Shown piece by piece: positions 49,812 through 58,709 of a stretch of 64,000 bases of DNA. A model generated the notes under the pieces. That model did not search any database. It worked only from the letters and a program-made list of their open reading frames with translations, and was not told the DNA's origin. This DNA comes from Caballeronia catudaia (lineage in GTDB: Bacteria > Pseudomonadota > Gammaproteobacteria > Burkholderiales > Burkholderiaceae): assembly GCF_001544755.2 (NCBI RefSeq), contig NZ_FCOF02000014.1, forward strand, positions 112,586 to 176,585. The letters run 5' to 3'. A program made the position numbers and the translations under genes. Numbering within the stretch: position 1 is the stretch's first letter; every line of letters starts with the position of its first letter.

Positions 49812-51491
49812 ATGAATGCGCGTTTTTCCGCTTATGCCGCGGCACTCGGCGCCGTGCTGATCGCGGCAATCATCGGCGCGTGCAGTGGCGGCGACTCCAG
49901 TACCGATGCAACATCGGCTGCCGCAAGCAGGACGCCGCCAAGCGTATCGAAGGCATCGGGCGCGGGCACGGCGGCCTCCGGCAACCCGATGGATGTCGTC
50001 ACCTGGCACAACGATATCGCTCGCACCGGCCAGCAACTGGCGGAAACGATCCTCACGCCCGCGAACGTCCGTTCAAGCACCTTCGGCAAACTTGCGTTCT
50101 TTTCCGTCGATGGCCTCGTCGACGCCGAGCCGCTGTTTCTCGCGGGCGTGTCGATCGCGGGCGGCACGCACAACGTGCTGTACGTGGCGACCGAAAACGC
50201 CAGTGTCTACGCTTTCGATGCCGACAACGGCACGGTGCTCTGGAAAGTTTCGACTCTCGGCAGCGGCGAGAGCCCGAGCGACGACCACGGTTGCAGCCAG
50301 ATCACGCCGAAGATCGGCATCACGGCGACGCCGGTCATCGACCGTTCGCGCGGGCCGAATGGCGCGATGTATGTCGTCGGCATGTCGAAGGATGGCTCAG
50401 GCGGCTATCACCAGCGCATCCACGCCCTCGACGTCGCGACGGGCGCCGAACTCTTCAACGGCCCCACGGAAATCCGCGCGACCTATCCGGGCAACGGCGC
50501 GGGCAGCCAGAACGGCACGCTCACGTTCGACCCGGGCCAGTACGCCGAGCGCGCGTCGCTGCTTCTGCTCAGAGGCGCCGTCTATACCGCGTGGACCTCG
50601 CATTGCGATTTCATGCCGTACACCGGCTGGGTAATCGGCTACGACGCCAATACGCTGCAGCAGTCGAGCGTGCTGAACGTGACGCCGAACGGCCAGATGG
50701 GCTCGATCTGGATGAGCGGCGCGGGACCCGCGTCGGACGGCGAGGCGATCTTTTTGCTCGATGCCAACGGCACCTTCGACGTGACGCAAAACGAGCACGA
50801 GATGCCGATCCACGGGAATCATGGCAATGGCTTTCTGAGGCTCAACCTGGCGCCGCTGCGCGTGCAGGACTACTTCCAGCCGTCGAACACGATGCAGGAA
50901 TCGAATCAGGATGAGGATCTCGGTTCGGGCGGCGCGATGGTACTGCCCGATTTCGCGGACGCGAACGGCATCGTGCGTCATCTCGCGGTGGGCGCGGGCA
51001 AGAACCCAACCATCTATGTCGTGAACCGCTACTCGCTGGGCAAGTTCGATTCGAACGGAGATCACATCTATCAGGAGCTCGTCGGCCGGATACGCGGACC
51101 GATGTTCGGGGCGCCCGCCTATTTCAACAACACGGTGTATTTCGGCGCGGTCGGCGACACGATCAAGGCCTTCACGATTTCGAACGCCGCGCTCTCGGGA
51201 ACGCCGACGAGTCAGACGCGGGAGCCGTTCGGCTTCCCGGGGGTGACGCCCGGCATCTCCGCCAACGGCACGACGAACGGCATCTTGTGGGCGGCGGAGA
51301 ACGGCACGGTCGGCGTGCTGCGCGCCTACGACGCGACCAACCTCGACAGCGAGCTCTACAGCAGCAACGATGCCGGCGGACGAGACCAGTTCGGCCAAGG
51401 CAACAAATTCATCACGCCGATGATCGCCAACGGCAAGGTGTATGTAGGTACGAGGAGCGGCGTCGCGGTGTTCGGGTTGTTGTCGAAATAG
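49812..51491 (+). CDS. PQQ-type beta-propeller lipoprotein
   Basis: A 559-residue lipoprotein: the signal peptide ends in lipobox IIGAC followed by a Ser/Thr/Ala linker. The rest is a WD/PQQ-like beta-propeller with blade motifs such as NVLYVATENASVYAFDADNG TVLWKV-type repeats, AMYVVGMSKDGSGGYHQRIH, ALDVATGAELF and KVYVGTRSGVAVFG. Typical dehydrogenase catalytic residues and a cytochrome c site are not evident, so it may be a structural or sensory propeller. AGGAGAATGCA precedes the ATG. It is divergent from the copper-oxidase cassette with a dyad-rich shared promoter region, which hints at common regulation. Confidence 0.85.
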   Translation: MNARFSAYAAALGAVLIAAIIGACSGGDSSTDATSAAASRTPPSVSKASGAGTAASGNPMDVVTWHNDIARTGQQLAETILTPANVRSSTFGKLAFFSVDGLVDAEPLFLAGVSIAGGTHNVLYVATENASVYAFDADNGTVLWKVSTLGSGESPSDDHGCSQITPKIGITATPVIDRSRGPNGAMYVVGMSKDGSGGYHQRIHALDVATGAELFNGPTEIRATYPGNGAGSQNGTLTFDPGQYAERASLLLLRGAVYTAWTSHCDFMPYTGWVIGYDANTLQQSSVLNVTPNGQMGSIWMSGAGPASDGEAIFLLDANGTFDVTQNEHEMPIHGNHGNGFLRLNLAPLRVQDYFQPSNTMQESNQDEDLGSGGAMVLPDFADANGIVRHLAVGAGKNPTIYVVNRYSLGKFDSNGDHIYQELVGRIRGPMFGAPAYFNNTVYFGAVGDTIKAFTISNAALSGTPTSQTREPFGFPGVTPGISANGTTNGILWAAENGTVGVLRAYDATNLDSELYSSNDAGGRDQFGQGNKFITPMIANGKVYVGTRSGVAVFGLLSK

Positions 51492-51639
51492 CGAGTTCGG
51501 TGAAGCACTTATAGCGCATGTCTCGACACAGCATGGGGCATGAGGCTGGCAACGGTGTGTCGTAGCCAGACGTTGCCGGGATCGCTGTGGAAACGTGCAT
51601 GCCAATGCTCGCGCGTCATGGGCCGGCCGGAAACGCGTT

Positions 51640-52767
51640 CTATACGATGCTGTCCAGCGCTTTGGTGAACCGGGCCACCGCACCGTCGACATCATGCAGC
51701 TTGTCCAGGCCGAACAATCCGATGCGGAAGGTCTTGAAATCGTCAGGCTCGTCGCATTGAAGAGGAACGCCAGCCGCGATCTGCACGCCGGCATCGGCGA
51801 ACTTCTTGCCGGATCGAATGCCGTCGTCGTCCGTGTAGCAGACCACCACGCCGGGCGCCTCGAAACCCTCGGCCGCCACACTTCTGAAGCCTTTGTCAGC
51901 CAGAAGCGAGCGAATGCGCTTGCCGAGTTCGAGCTGCTCCGCTCTCACCTTGTCGAAGCCGTAAGCCTCGGTTTCCTTGATGACGTCACGCAGCTTCGCA
52001 AGACTGTCCGTGGGCATCGTGGCATGGTAGGCGAAGCCGTTATTTTCGTAGGCTTCCATGATTTGCAGCCACTTGCGAAGGTCGCAGGCGAAACTGGTGC
52101 TGGTCGTCGCGTCGATTCGTTCGCGGGCGAGGGCGCCGAGCATGACCAGTGCACAGCAGGGCGGCGCGCTCCATCCTTTTTGCGGCGCGCTGATCAGCAC
52201 GTCGACGCCGCTCGCCTGCATGTCGATCCAGACCGTGCCGGACGCGATGCAATCCAGCACGAACATTCCGCCGATGGCATGAACCGCGTCGGCCACCGCG
52301 CGCAAATAGGCATCGGGCAGCATTATCCCGGATGCGGTTTCCACATGCGGCGCGAAGACCAGGTCCGGCCTGTTCTTCATGATCGCAGCGACGACTTCTT
52401 CGACCGGCGGCGGCGCGTATGCGGCCTGCCTTCCTTGTTCGACCGGACGCGCCTTCAACACCGTCGACTCGGAGGGAATACCGCCCATGTCGAAGATCTG
52501 CGACCAGCGGAAACTGAACCAGCCGTTGCGGATGACGAGACATTTTCTGTTCGTCGCGAACTGGCGGGCGACGGCTTCCATGCCGAAAGTCCCGCTGCCC
52601 GGGACGACGATGACGGACTTCGCGTTATAGACCTTTTTCAGGCCATCGGAAATGTCGCGCATGACGCCCTGAAAGCGCTGCGACATATGATTGATCGATC
52701 GGTCGGTGTACACGACCGAATATTCGAGCAGGCCCTCGCGGTCGACATCGGGAAGTAATCCAGGCAC
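51640..52767 (-). CDS. Class V aminotransferase (alanine-glyoxylate aminotransferase family)
   Basis: A 375-residue PLP enzyme. The glycine-rich cofactor region is SVIVVPGSGTFGMEAVARQF. The PLP aspartate lies in GGMFVLDCIASGTVWIDMQA and the Schiff-base lysine in DVLISAPQKGWSAPPCCALV. The last part FKTFRIGLFGLDKLHDVD binds the substrate carboxylate. GTG at 52767 is preceded by GGAGGCGAGC. Candidate activities are alanine/serine-glyoxylate or 2-aminoethylphosphonate aminotransferase; context does not decide. It stands alone, with an XdhC relic upstream. Confidence 0.9.
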   Translation of the reverse strand: MPGLLPDVDREGLLEYSVVYTDRSINHMSQRFQGVMRDISDGLKKVYNAKSVIVVPGSGTFGMEAVARQFATNRKCLVIRNGWFSFRWSQIFDMGGIPSESTVLKARPVEQGRQAAYAPPPVEEVVAAIMKNRPDLVFAPHVETASGIMLPDAYLRAVADAVHAIGGMFVLDCIASGTVWIDMQASGVDVLISAPQKGWSAPPCCALVMLGALARERIDATTSTSFACDLRKWLQIMEAYENNGFAYHATMPTDSLAKLRDVIKETEAYGFDKVRAEQLELGKRIRSLLADKGFRSVAAEGFEAPGVVVCYTDDDGIRSGKKFADAGVQIAAGVPLQCDEPDDFKTFRIGLFGLDKLHDVDGAVARFTKALDSIV

Positions 52768-52829
52768 GCTCGCCTCCAGTGACAGACGGAAAAGCCGATT
52801 GTAGTCAGGTTTAACGAAAGCCGTCTGCG

Positions 52830-53020
52830 ATGCAACTGGTCGCGTCGCGCCGTGTTGTTCCTGCGCGAGCCGAGCGCGCCGACGTAGAACGCCGTTTCGC
52901 AAAGATAGCGCGAAAGCTGGCCGCCGCCGATCACGAGCATCCGATAGCGCGGGCCGTGAACGGTCTGCAGCCGGCGCCCGTCGAAAACCACGCCCTCCAC
53001 TTCATGCGTTCGCTGGATTT
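52830..53020 (-). pseudogene. XdhC/CoxI family relic with internal deletion
   Basis: The minus strand reads VVFDGRRLQTVHGPRYRMLV then IGGGQLSRYLCETAF, the N-terminal to Rossmann part of an XdhC-like molybdenum-cofactor insertion protein. It then joins YVGALGSRRNNTARRDQL, which in intact proteins lies near the C-terminus. Roughly 100 residues between them are missing. No molybdenum hydroxylase genes remain nearby. The rest of 52768-53154 is promoter sequence or undefined. Confidence 0.6.
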
Positions 53021-53154
53021 GAATGGCGGCGAGGTGAAACTCGTGCCGGGGTCTCGGCGTTCCGATGGCCGTCTAATCATTTGACCATCGCGATCTGCGC
53101 GGTGCAATCAGTGCGGTAACAGCTAAAATTGGGGTTTTGGCTTGGAATACGCGC

Positions 53155-54600
53155 ATGTCTTTTGCCTCGCTCGGCCTGATCGATCCATTGCTGCGCAATG
53201 TGCAGGACCTCAATTACCAGACACCTACGCCGGTGCAGGCCAAGGCGATTCCTGCTGTGCTCAGTGGCAAGGACGTCATGGCTGCGGCACAGACCGGCAC
53301 GGGCAAGACCGCGGGATTTGCACTGCCGCTGTTGCAGCGGCTGGTGCAGGACGGCCCGGCGGTGTCCAGCAACCGCGCGCGTGTTCTGGTGCTGGTGCCC
53401 ACGCGTGAACTGGCGGAACAAGTGCTGCAAAGCTTTATCGACTACGGCAAAGGCCTCGATTTGCGATTTCTTGCCGCCTACGGCGGGGTGAGCATCAACC
53501 CGCAGATGATGAAGTTGCGCAAAGGCGTGGATGTGCTCGTCGCCACGCCGGGCCGTTTGCTGGATCTCAATCGCCAGAACGCGGTGCAGTTCGATCAGGT
53601 ACGAACGCTGGTGCTGGATGAAGCCGACCGCATGCTGGATCTGGGCTTTGCACGCGAACTCAACGCTGTGTTTGCTGCCTTGCCCGTTCAGCGCCAGACC
53701 CTGCTGTTCTCTGCCACGTTTACCGATGATATCCGCGCCATGGCGGCGAGCATTCTACGCGGCCCGATCAATATCAGTGTCAGTCCGCCCAATGCCACGG
53801 CCAGCAAGATCAGGCAGTGGGTCGTGCCGGTGGATAAAAGGAACAAGCCTGAGCTCTTCATGCACCTTGTGGCTGAGAACAAATGGGAACACGCGCTGGT
53901 GTTCGTCAAAACGCGCAATGGCGTGGATTACCTGGCGGCCAAGCTGGATGAAGCGGGCTATGCAATCGACACCATCCACGGCGACAGACCGCAACCCGCG
54001 CGCTTGCGTGCTCTGGAGCGCTTCAAGACAGGCGAAGTAGATATGCTGGTCGCCACCGATGTGGCTGCGCGCGGGCTGGATATCGACGACCTGCCTCTGG
54101 TGATCAACGTTGATCTGCCGATCGTGGCGCAAGACTATGTGCATCGTATCGGCCGTACCGGGCGTGCGGGCGCCAGCGGCGTGGCGGTGTCCCTCGTGTG
54201 TGCCGATGAAGCGCCGCAACTGGCCGCGATTGAAGCGCTCATCCGGCAAACGCTGCCCCGTGAAGAAGTGCCGGGTTTTGAAGCCGAACACCGTGTGCCG
54301 CAAACCAGCGCGACAGGCCAGATCATCAAGAAACCCAAAAAGCCTAAGAAGCCCAAAGTGCCGCAAGTTGCGCCGGGCGGCATTCAGGTGCTCGGTAAAA
54401 GACCGCGCCTGCAAAGCGGTGAAAACAAACGCAAGCCTGCGGCGCCAGGCGCGGTGGCCGCAGGTAAAGTCACAAGCTCGTCCCCCAGTAATCCATTCAG
54501 CGTGCAAAAGCGACGCAACAAGCCCGCCAGCAAGCCGGCCGCAGGTTCACGTGAGCCGACTGACAAGGCCGCTGGTGGCCGCGGCAAACGCCAGCCGTGA
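53155..54600 (+). CDS. rhlE: DEAD-box ATP-dependent RNA helicase, RhlE type
   Basis: A 481-residue helicase. The Q motif (LNYQTPTPVQAKAIPAVLSG), motif I AAQTGTGKTAGFALP, Ia PTRELAEQ, II VLDEADRML, III SATF and VI HRIGRTGRAGASG are all intact. The C-terminal tail of about 110 residues is rich in Lys, Pro and Ala and probably binds RNA. The ATG at 53155 (MSFASLGL) matches RhlE homologues. Codon choice differs from neighbours (few TCG and CTC codons, more CTG, AGC and GCC; lower GC), suggesting acquisition from another beta- or gamma-proteobacterium. Confidence 0.93.
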   Translation: MSFASLGLIDPLLRNVQDLNYQTPTPVQAKAIPAVLSGKDVMAAAQTGTGKTAGFALPLLQRLVQDGPAVSSNRARVLVLVPTRELAEQVLQSFIDYGKGLDLRFLAAYGGVSINPQMMKLRKGVDVLVATPGRLLDLNRQNAVQFDQVRTLVLDEADRMLDLGFARELNAVFAALPVQRQTLLFSATFTDDIRAMAASILRGPINISVSPPNATASKIRQWVVPVDKRNKPELFMHLVAENKWEHALVFVKTRNGVDYLAAKLDEAGYAIDTIHGDRPQPARLRALERFKTGEVDMLVATDVAARGLDIDDLPLVINVDLPIVAQDYVHRIGRTGRAGASGVAVSLVCADEAPQLAAIEALIRQTLPREEVPGFEAEHRVPQTSATGQIIKKPKKPKKPKVPQVAPGGIQVLGKRPRLQSGENKRKPAAPGAVAAGKVTSSSPSNPFSVQKRRNKPASKPAAGSREPTDKAAGGRGKRQP

Positions 54601-54697
54601 TCCGTGGGGACGAGTGCCGCCGACAACGATAGGCGAGCTTGCAAGCACTACAAACCTTCCAAAGGAAGGCACTTGCTTCGTGCGGCTGCTTCGGCTG

Positions 54698-54711
54698 AGC
54701 GCTTCAGCGCT
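54698..54711. terminator. Small hairpin between rhlE and the opposing small gene
   Basis: AGCGC (54698-54702) pairs with GCGCT (54707-54711) around TTCA, followed by TTTC on the plus strand. A second short stem (CCTTCC-AAA-GGAAGG, 54655-54669) lies ahead of it. Both are 3' of convergent genes, so a weak bidirectional terminator is plausible. Confidence 0.3.
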
Positions 54712-54716
54712 TTCAC

Positions 54717-54980
54717 TCAGTCATCGAACTCGCCAGCGTCCACAGCATCAGCGAAATCCGTGAGCCAGGTGCCGAAGTGATCGGTGTCGTAGCTCGCCTT
54801 CTTGCCGTTGGTGATTCGCATGACGGAGATCTGCCGCGTGGCGCCGGTTCCGCTGTCCTTCGGAACAACCACATTGTCCGTAATCTGGAAATCACGAAGT
54901 TCGAGCCGGCGATCCGCAAGCACGGCTTTGACGTCTTCCTGTTCGTCCCAGGAAAACTGGGAGAAGTCATGGGCTGTCAT
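54717..54980 (-). CDS. Small conserved-looking hypothetical protein
   Basis: An 87-residue acidic soluble protein starting MTAHDFSQFSWDEQEDVKAV and ending VDAGEFDD. The ATG at 54980 has GAGGAGA at the right distance; an in-frame reading from 55004 is less likely. The strong ribosome binding site and coding-like composition support a real gene. No family or function is recognised. It is convergent with rhlE and divergent from the maoC-like gene. Confidence 0.7.
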   Translation of the reverse strand: MTAHDFSQFSWDEQEDVKAVLADRRLELRDFQITDNVVVPKDSGTGATRQISVMRITNGKKASYDTDHFGTWLTDFADAVDAGEFDD

Positions 54981-55277
54981 GCGGTCTCCTCGCAGGGTGA
55001 GCAAAAGGTTCTGTGCCTGACGAAAACGAACGATCGCTCTTGAACGTTCTCAACGTTAGGCGAAGCCGAAAGGGATGCCTTCATTGTGATCCCTCGAATA
55101 CTCGAACACTATATTCGAGCGGCCCGAAGCCATCGGAGACGCTACAGAACGCCAGCGAACCACCTTCCCACGCGAGTTAAACAAGGGTTTACCGCAGCGC
55201 ATTCCTGCTTGACGCTGGCGGTTCAGCGCCGGATACTTTGTCCGTACAAAGCAACGTTTGAGACAGGAGACGGAAAC

Positions 55278-55781
55278 ATGCATTCGGACAGAGTGGGCAA
55301 GCAGCGCTACCGGGCCAGCTACGGCCGTTATCTCGAGGATTTCACCGTCGGCGATATCTACGAGCATCGCCCGGGCCGCACGATCACGGACGCGGACAAC
55401 ATCCAGTTCTCGCTGCTGACGATGAACTTTCATCCGATGCACTGCGACGCGCATCACGCCTCGAAGAGCGAGTTCGGCAAGCTTCTCGTGAGCAGCGGCC
55501 TGACAGTGGCGATCGTGCTCGGCATGTCGGTGAACGACGTGAGCGGCAAGGCGATCGCCAATCTCGGCTGGAAGGAAATCCGCCTGACGGGCCCGGTTTT
55601 CGCGGGCGACACGCTCTATGCGGAATCGGAGGTGCTCGAAGTGCGCGAATCGAAATCGCGCCCGACGCAGGGCATCGTTACGGTGCATACGCGCGCGTTC
55701 AATCAGGACGGCAAGCCCGTCATGGACTTCATCCGTACCGCGCTGATCGCCAAGCGCGGCCACGGCACCGCCGAAGACTGA
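55278..55781 (+). CDS. MaoC-like hydratase (candidate itaconyl/mesaconyl-CoA hydratase)
   Basis: A 167-residue single hot-dog hydratase. The catalytic Asp-His region is NIQFSLLTMNFHPMHCDAHH, and the central helix segment KLLVSSGLTVAIVLGMSVND and TGPVFAGDTLYAESEVLEVR are conserved. It is the first gene of a seven-gene set that matches itaconate catabolism, where the MaoC protein (Ich in Pseudomonas aeruginosa) hydrates itaconyl-CoA to citramalyl-CoA. The ATG at 55278 follows CAGGAGACGG. Confidence 0.88.
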   Translation: MHSDRVGKQRYRASYGRYLEDFTVGDIYEHRPGRTITDADNIQFSLLTMNFHPMHCDAHHASKSEFGKLLVSSGLTVAIVLGMSVNDVSGKAIANLGWKEIRLTGPVFAGDTLYAESEVLEVRESKSRPTQGIVTVHTRAFNQDGKPVMDFIRTALIAKRGHGTAED

Positions 55782-55893
55782 AACGCATCGCGCCGGCCTG
55801 ATCCGCGCCGGTTGCTCATTTCGCATCGCAGACAAGGGCGCCATTCGACGAGCGGCCGCGATGCCATTCACCGTCACAGTACCGGAGACAACT

Positions 55894-57285
55894 GTGAGTC
55901 ATTACGTAAGCTCTGGCGCCCGGCTGGACCGGCTCCCCATGTCGCGCTTTCACTGGAAGATGCTCGGTCTCATCAGCGCGGGCGCGTGCCTCGACGCATT
56001 CGACGTCTACCTCGCGGGCGGCGTGTCCGCCGCGATGCTCAAGAGCGGCTTCTCGACGCTGCAACTCAATGCGCTGTTCGTCTCGTCGGGCTTCTTCGGC
56101 ATGGTGATCGGCGCGGGCCTGTCCGGCTATCTCGGCGATCGTTTCGGACGCCGCTCGTCGTATCAGTTCAATCTGGCGCTCTTCGGTCTGATGTCGTTCG
56201 TCGCCGCGTTCGCGCCGAATATCCAGTGGCTCATCGGCGCGCGCTTCATCATGGGCATCGGCCTCGGCGCGGAGCTGGTGGTCGCGGCCGGAACGCTGTG
56301 CGAGTTCATACCGCCTGCCTGGCGCGGACGATGGATCTCGCTGCTCGCGCTCATCGTCAACTCCGGGCTCGTGATCGCGACGAGCGTCGGCTACGTGGTG
56401 ATTCCGCATCTCGGCTGGCGCTGGATGTTCGGCATCGCGGGCATCGGCGCGTTGATCGTGTGGGCGCTGCGTCATAGCATGCCGGAGTCGCCGCGTTGGC
56501 TCGAAGCGGTAGGGCGTATCGAAGAGGCGGAAGCGACGGTGAGCGCGATCGAAGCCGAAGTTGCGCGCCACAAAGGACCTCTGCCCGAGTGTGCGCGCAC
56601 GCAGAATCTCGAAGTGCCGCGTGTGCCGCTGTCCGCGCTGTTCCGGCGCGGCATGATCGGCCGCACGCTGACTGCCGCGCTGACGGCGGTCGCGGTGAAT
56701 GCCGCGGTGTACGGCTTCGTCGCATGGCTGCCGACTTTCTTCGTTCGTGAAGGACGCGACGTCGTGACCTCGCTCGGCTTCACGACGCTGATGTCGTTCG
56801 GCGCCCCGTTCGGCGCGTTGCTCGGCTACGCAACCGCCGACCGCCTCGGACGCGCGAAGGGCATTGTGTTCTACAGCATCGCTACGATCGTGCTCGGCTT
56901 CATCTATCCGCAGATGACGGCCAATGCGGCGATCGCCATCGTGGGCTTCACGCTTGTCAGTTGCATCTTCGGCATCGTCACGCTGGGCCTCTTCGGTTAT
57001 GTGCCCGAGCTGTTCCCGACTGCGCTGCGCCTGCGCGGAACGGGCGTGGCGGGCGTGTGCGGACGCGTCGCGTCGATGTTCACGTCGTATATCGCCGTGA
57101 TCCTGTTCGCGCAGTTCGGCCTGTTCGGCGTGCTCGGCATGGTCGCGGGCATCCTGCTGCTGCTCGTGATCGCCGTGTTGAGCCTCGGTGCGGACGCGAA
57201 CCAGTATTCACTCGAAGAAGCCTCGCCCGATGAAGACGCGACGGCGAGCGATCTCTCGTTCAACCAACAGGGAGCCGCACGATGA
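55894..57285 (+). CDS. MFS transporter of the acyl-CoA operon
   Basis: A 463-residue carrier with 12 helices. The N-terminal signature LGLISAGACLDAFDVYLAGG has the acidic residue typical of aromatic acid and sialate/organic acid:H+ symporters. Loop motif GYLGDRFGRRSSYQFNLALF is present. GTG at 55894 is preferred because GGAG lies seven bases upstream; the ATG at 55861 would add 11 residues. Its stop overlaps the start of the MmgE/PrpD gene (ATGA). It probably imports the operon's substrate, taking the place of the transporter genes in the Pseudomonas cluster. Confidence 0.9.
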   Translation: MSHYVSSGARLDRLPMSRFHWKMLGLISAGACLDAFDVYLAGGVSAAMLKSGFSTLQLNALFVSSGFFGMVIGAGLSGYLGDRFGRRSSYQFNLALFGLMSFVAAFAPNIQWLIGARFIMGIGLGAELVVAAGTLCEFIPPAWRGRWISLLALIVNSGLVIATSVGYVVIPHLGWRWMFGIAGIGALIVWALRHSMPESPRWLEAVGRIEEAEATVSAIEAEVARHKGPLPECARTQNLEVPRVPLSALFRRGMIGRTLTAALTAVAVNAAVYGFVAWLPTFFVREGRDVVTSLGFTTLMSFGAPFGALLGYATADRLGRAKGIVFYSIATIVLGFIYPQMTANAAIAIVGFTLVSCIFGIVTLGLFGYVPELFPTALRLRGTGVAGVCGRVASMFTSYIAVILFAQFGLFGVLGMVAGILLLLVIAVLSLGADANQYSLEEASPDEDATASDLSFNQQGAAR

Positions 57286-58682
57286 ATGCGCGCCATGATA
57301 TCCAGCAACGAGCGCAGTCCGTGTCGCAACGACTGGCCGCGTTCACGACGCATCTGCAATTGAGCGACGTGCCGCAGAGCGTGCGCGAGCGCGCGAAGCA
57401 TCTGATCCTCGACAGCATCGGCCTGGCTTATGCGACGTTGAAGCTGCCCTGCGCGACGTCGACGCTCGCCGCGATGCAGGAACTCGGCAAAGGCGATGCG
57501 ACGGTGTTCGGCCACACGCAAAAACTCGCATTGCGCGATGCGATGCTGCTCAACGGGCTCCTGATTCACAGCCTAGACTTCGACGATACGCATGCACGCG
57601 GCGTGATCCACTCGACGGCGAGCGCATTGCCGGTGGCGTTCAATCTCGCGGAACGCGAGAACGCGAGCGGCGCCGATCTTCTCACGGCCTATCTCTGCGC
57701 GATGGAAGTGTCGACGCGTGTCGGCTCCGCCGCGAAGAGCGGCTTTCATAACGCGGGTTTTCATCCGACAGGGCTCGTCGGCGCGTTCGGATGCTCGCTT
57801 GGCGCGGCGCGGCTTCTCGGCTTGTCGGCCGGGCAGGCGGAGCATGCGCAGGGCATTGTGTTGTCGATGGCTTCGGGTAACCTCGAATTCCTGCAGGACG
57901 GCGCATGGACCAAGCGTCTGCATCCGGGCTGGGCCGCGGTGGCGGGCACGACGGCCGCGACGCTTGCGAAGCATGGCTACATCGGTCCGGGCGCAACCTA
58001 TGAAGGCCGCTTCGGTCTCTACGCGCTCTACATGAAGACGCCGCTCGAAGCCGGCGATATCGACATCGCGACGGCGGGCCTCGGCGAGACATGGGAAATC
58101 GACGGCGTCGCGCTCAAGCCGATTCCCGCGTGCCACTTCACGCATGCATCGTCGGATGCGGCGGTCGCCCTTCATCGCGCGCATGGTTTGCAGGCAAGCG
58201 ATATCGAGCGCGTGATCGTGCGCGTGCCCGGCCCGACGATCCCGATCGTCTGCGAGCCGGTCGCGCCGAAGCAGAAGCCGTCGAACAGTTACGACGCGCA
58301 GTTCAGCATCCCGTATATCGTCGCGACCGGACTCGTGCGCGGCCGCTTCACGCTCGACGATCTCGAAGCCGATGCGCTCGCGGACGAAGCCGTGCGCGCC
58401 GTGGCCGCCCGCGTCACGCACGAGGCGGACCCGGACTCGACCTTCCCGCGCCACTACACGGGCGAGGTGATCGTTCATACGCGCGACGGCCGGACGCTCA
58501 CGCATCGCGAGTCGATCAACCGCGGCTCGTCGGACCGGCCGCTCACGAACGACGACATCGTCGCGAAGTTCTTCGACAACGCGCAGCGCAACGTCTCGCG
58601 CCATGACGCCGAGCGCATCTGCGAAGCGGTGCTGTCGCTCGACACGCAACCCGCGCTCGCGCTGGCGAAAGCCCTCGCGTAA
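57282..58682 (+). CDS. MmgE/PrpD family protein
   Basis: A 466-residue protein of the 2-methylcitrate dehydratase / cis-aconitate decarboxylase fold. The long N-terminal helical domain includes AKHLILDSIGLAYATLKLPC, LLNGLLIHSLDFDDTHARGV (conserved Asp/His region) and AAKSGFHNAGFHPTGLVGAF. A C-terminal lid domain includes KPIPACHFTHASSDAAVALH. Members isomerise or dehydrate tricarboxylic acids. A homologue also sits in the P. aeruginosa itaconate cluster (PA0881), where its exact role is unclear. Coupled to the MFS gene by ATGA. Confidence 0.9.
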   Translation: MNARHDIQQRAQSVSQRLAAFTTHLQLSDVPQSVRERAKHLILDSIGLAYATLKLPCATSTLAAMQELGKGDATVFGHTQKLALRDAMLLNGLLIHSLDFDDTHARGVIHSTASALPVAFNLAERENASGADLLTAYLCAMEVSTRVGSAAKSGFHNAGFHPTGLVGAFGCSLGAARLLGLSAGQAEHAQGIVLSMASGNLEFLQDGAWTKRLHPGWAAVAGTTAATLAKHGYIGPGATYEGRFGLYALYMKTPLEAGDIDIATAGLGETWEIDGVALKPIPACHFTHASSDAAVALHRAHGLQASDIERVIVRVPGPTIPIVCEPVAPKQKPSNSYDAQFSIPYIVATGLVRGRFTLDDLEADALADEAVRAVAARVTHEADPDSTFPRHYTGEVIVHTRDGRTLTHRESINRGSSDRPLTNDDIVAKFFDNAQRNVSRHDAERICEAVLSLDTQPALALAKALA

Positions 58683-58709
58683 GCAGCACACCCGACTACA
58701 GGAGACACA

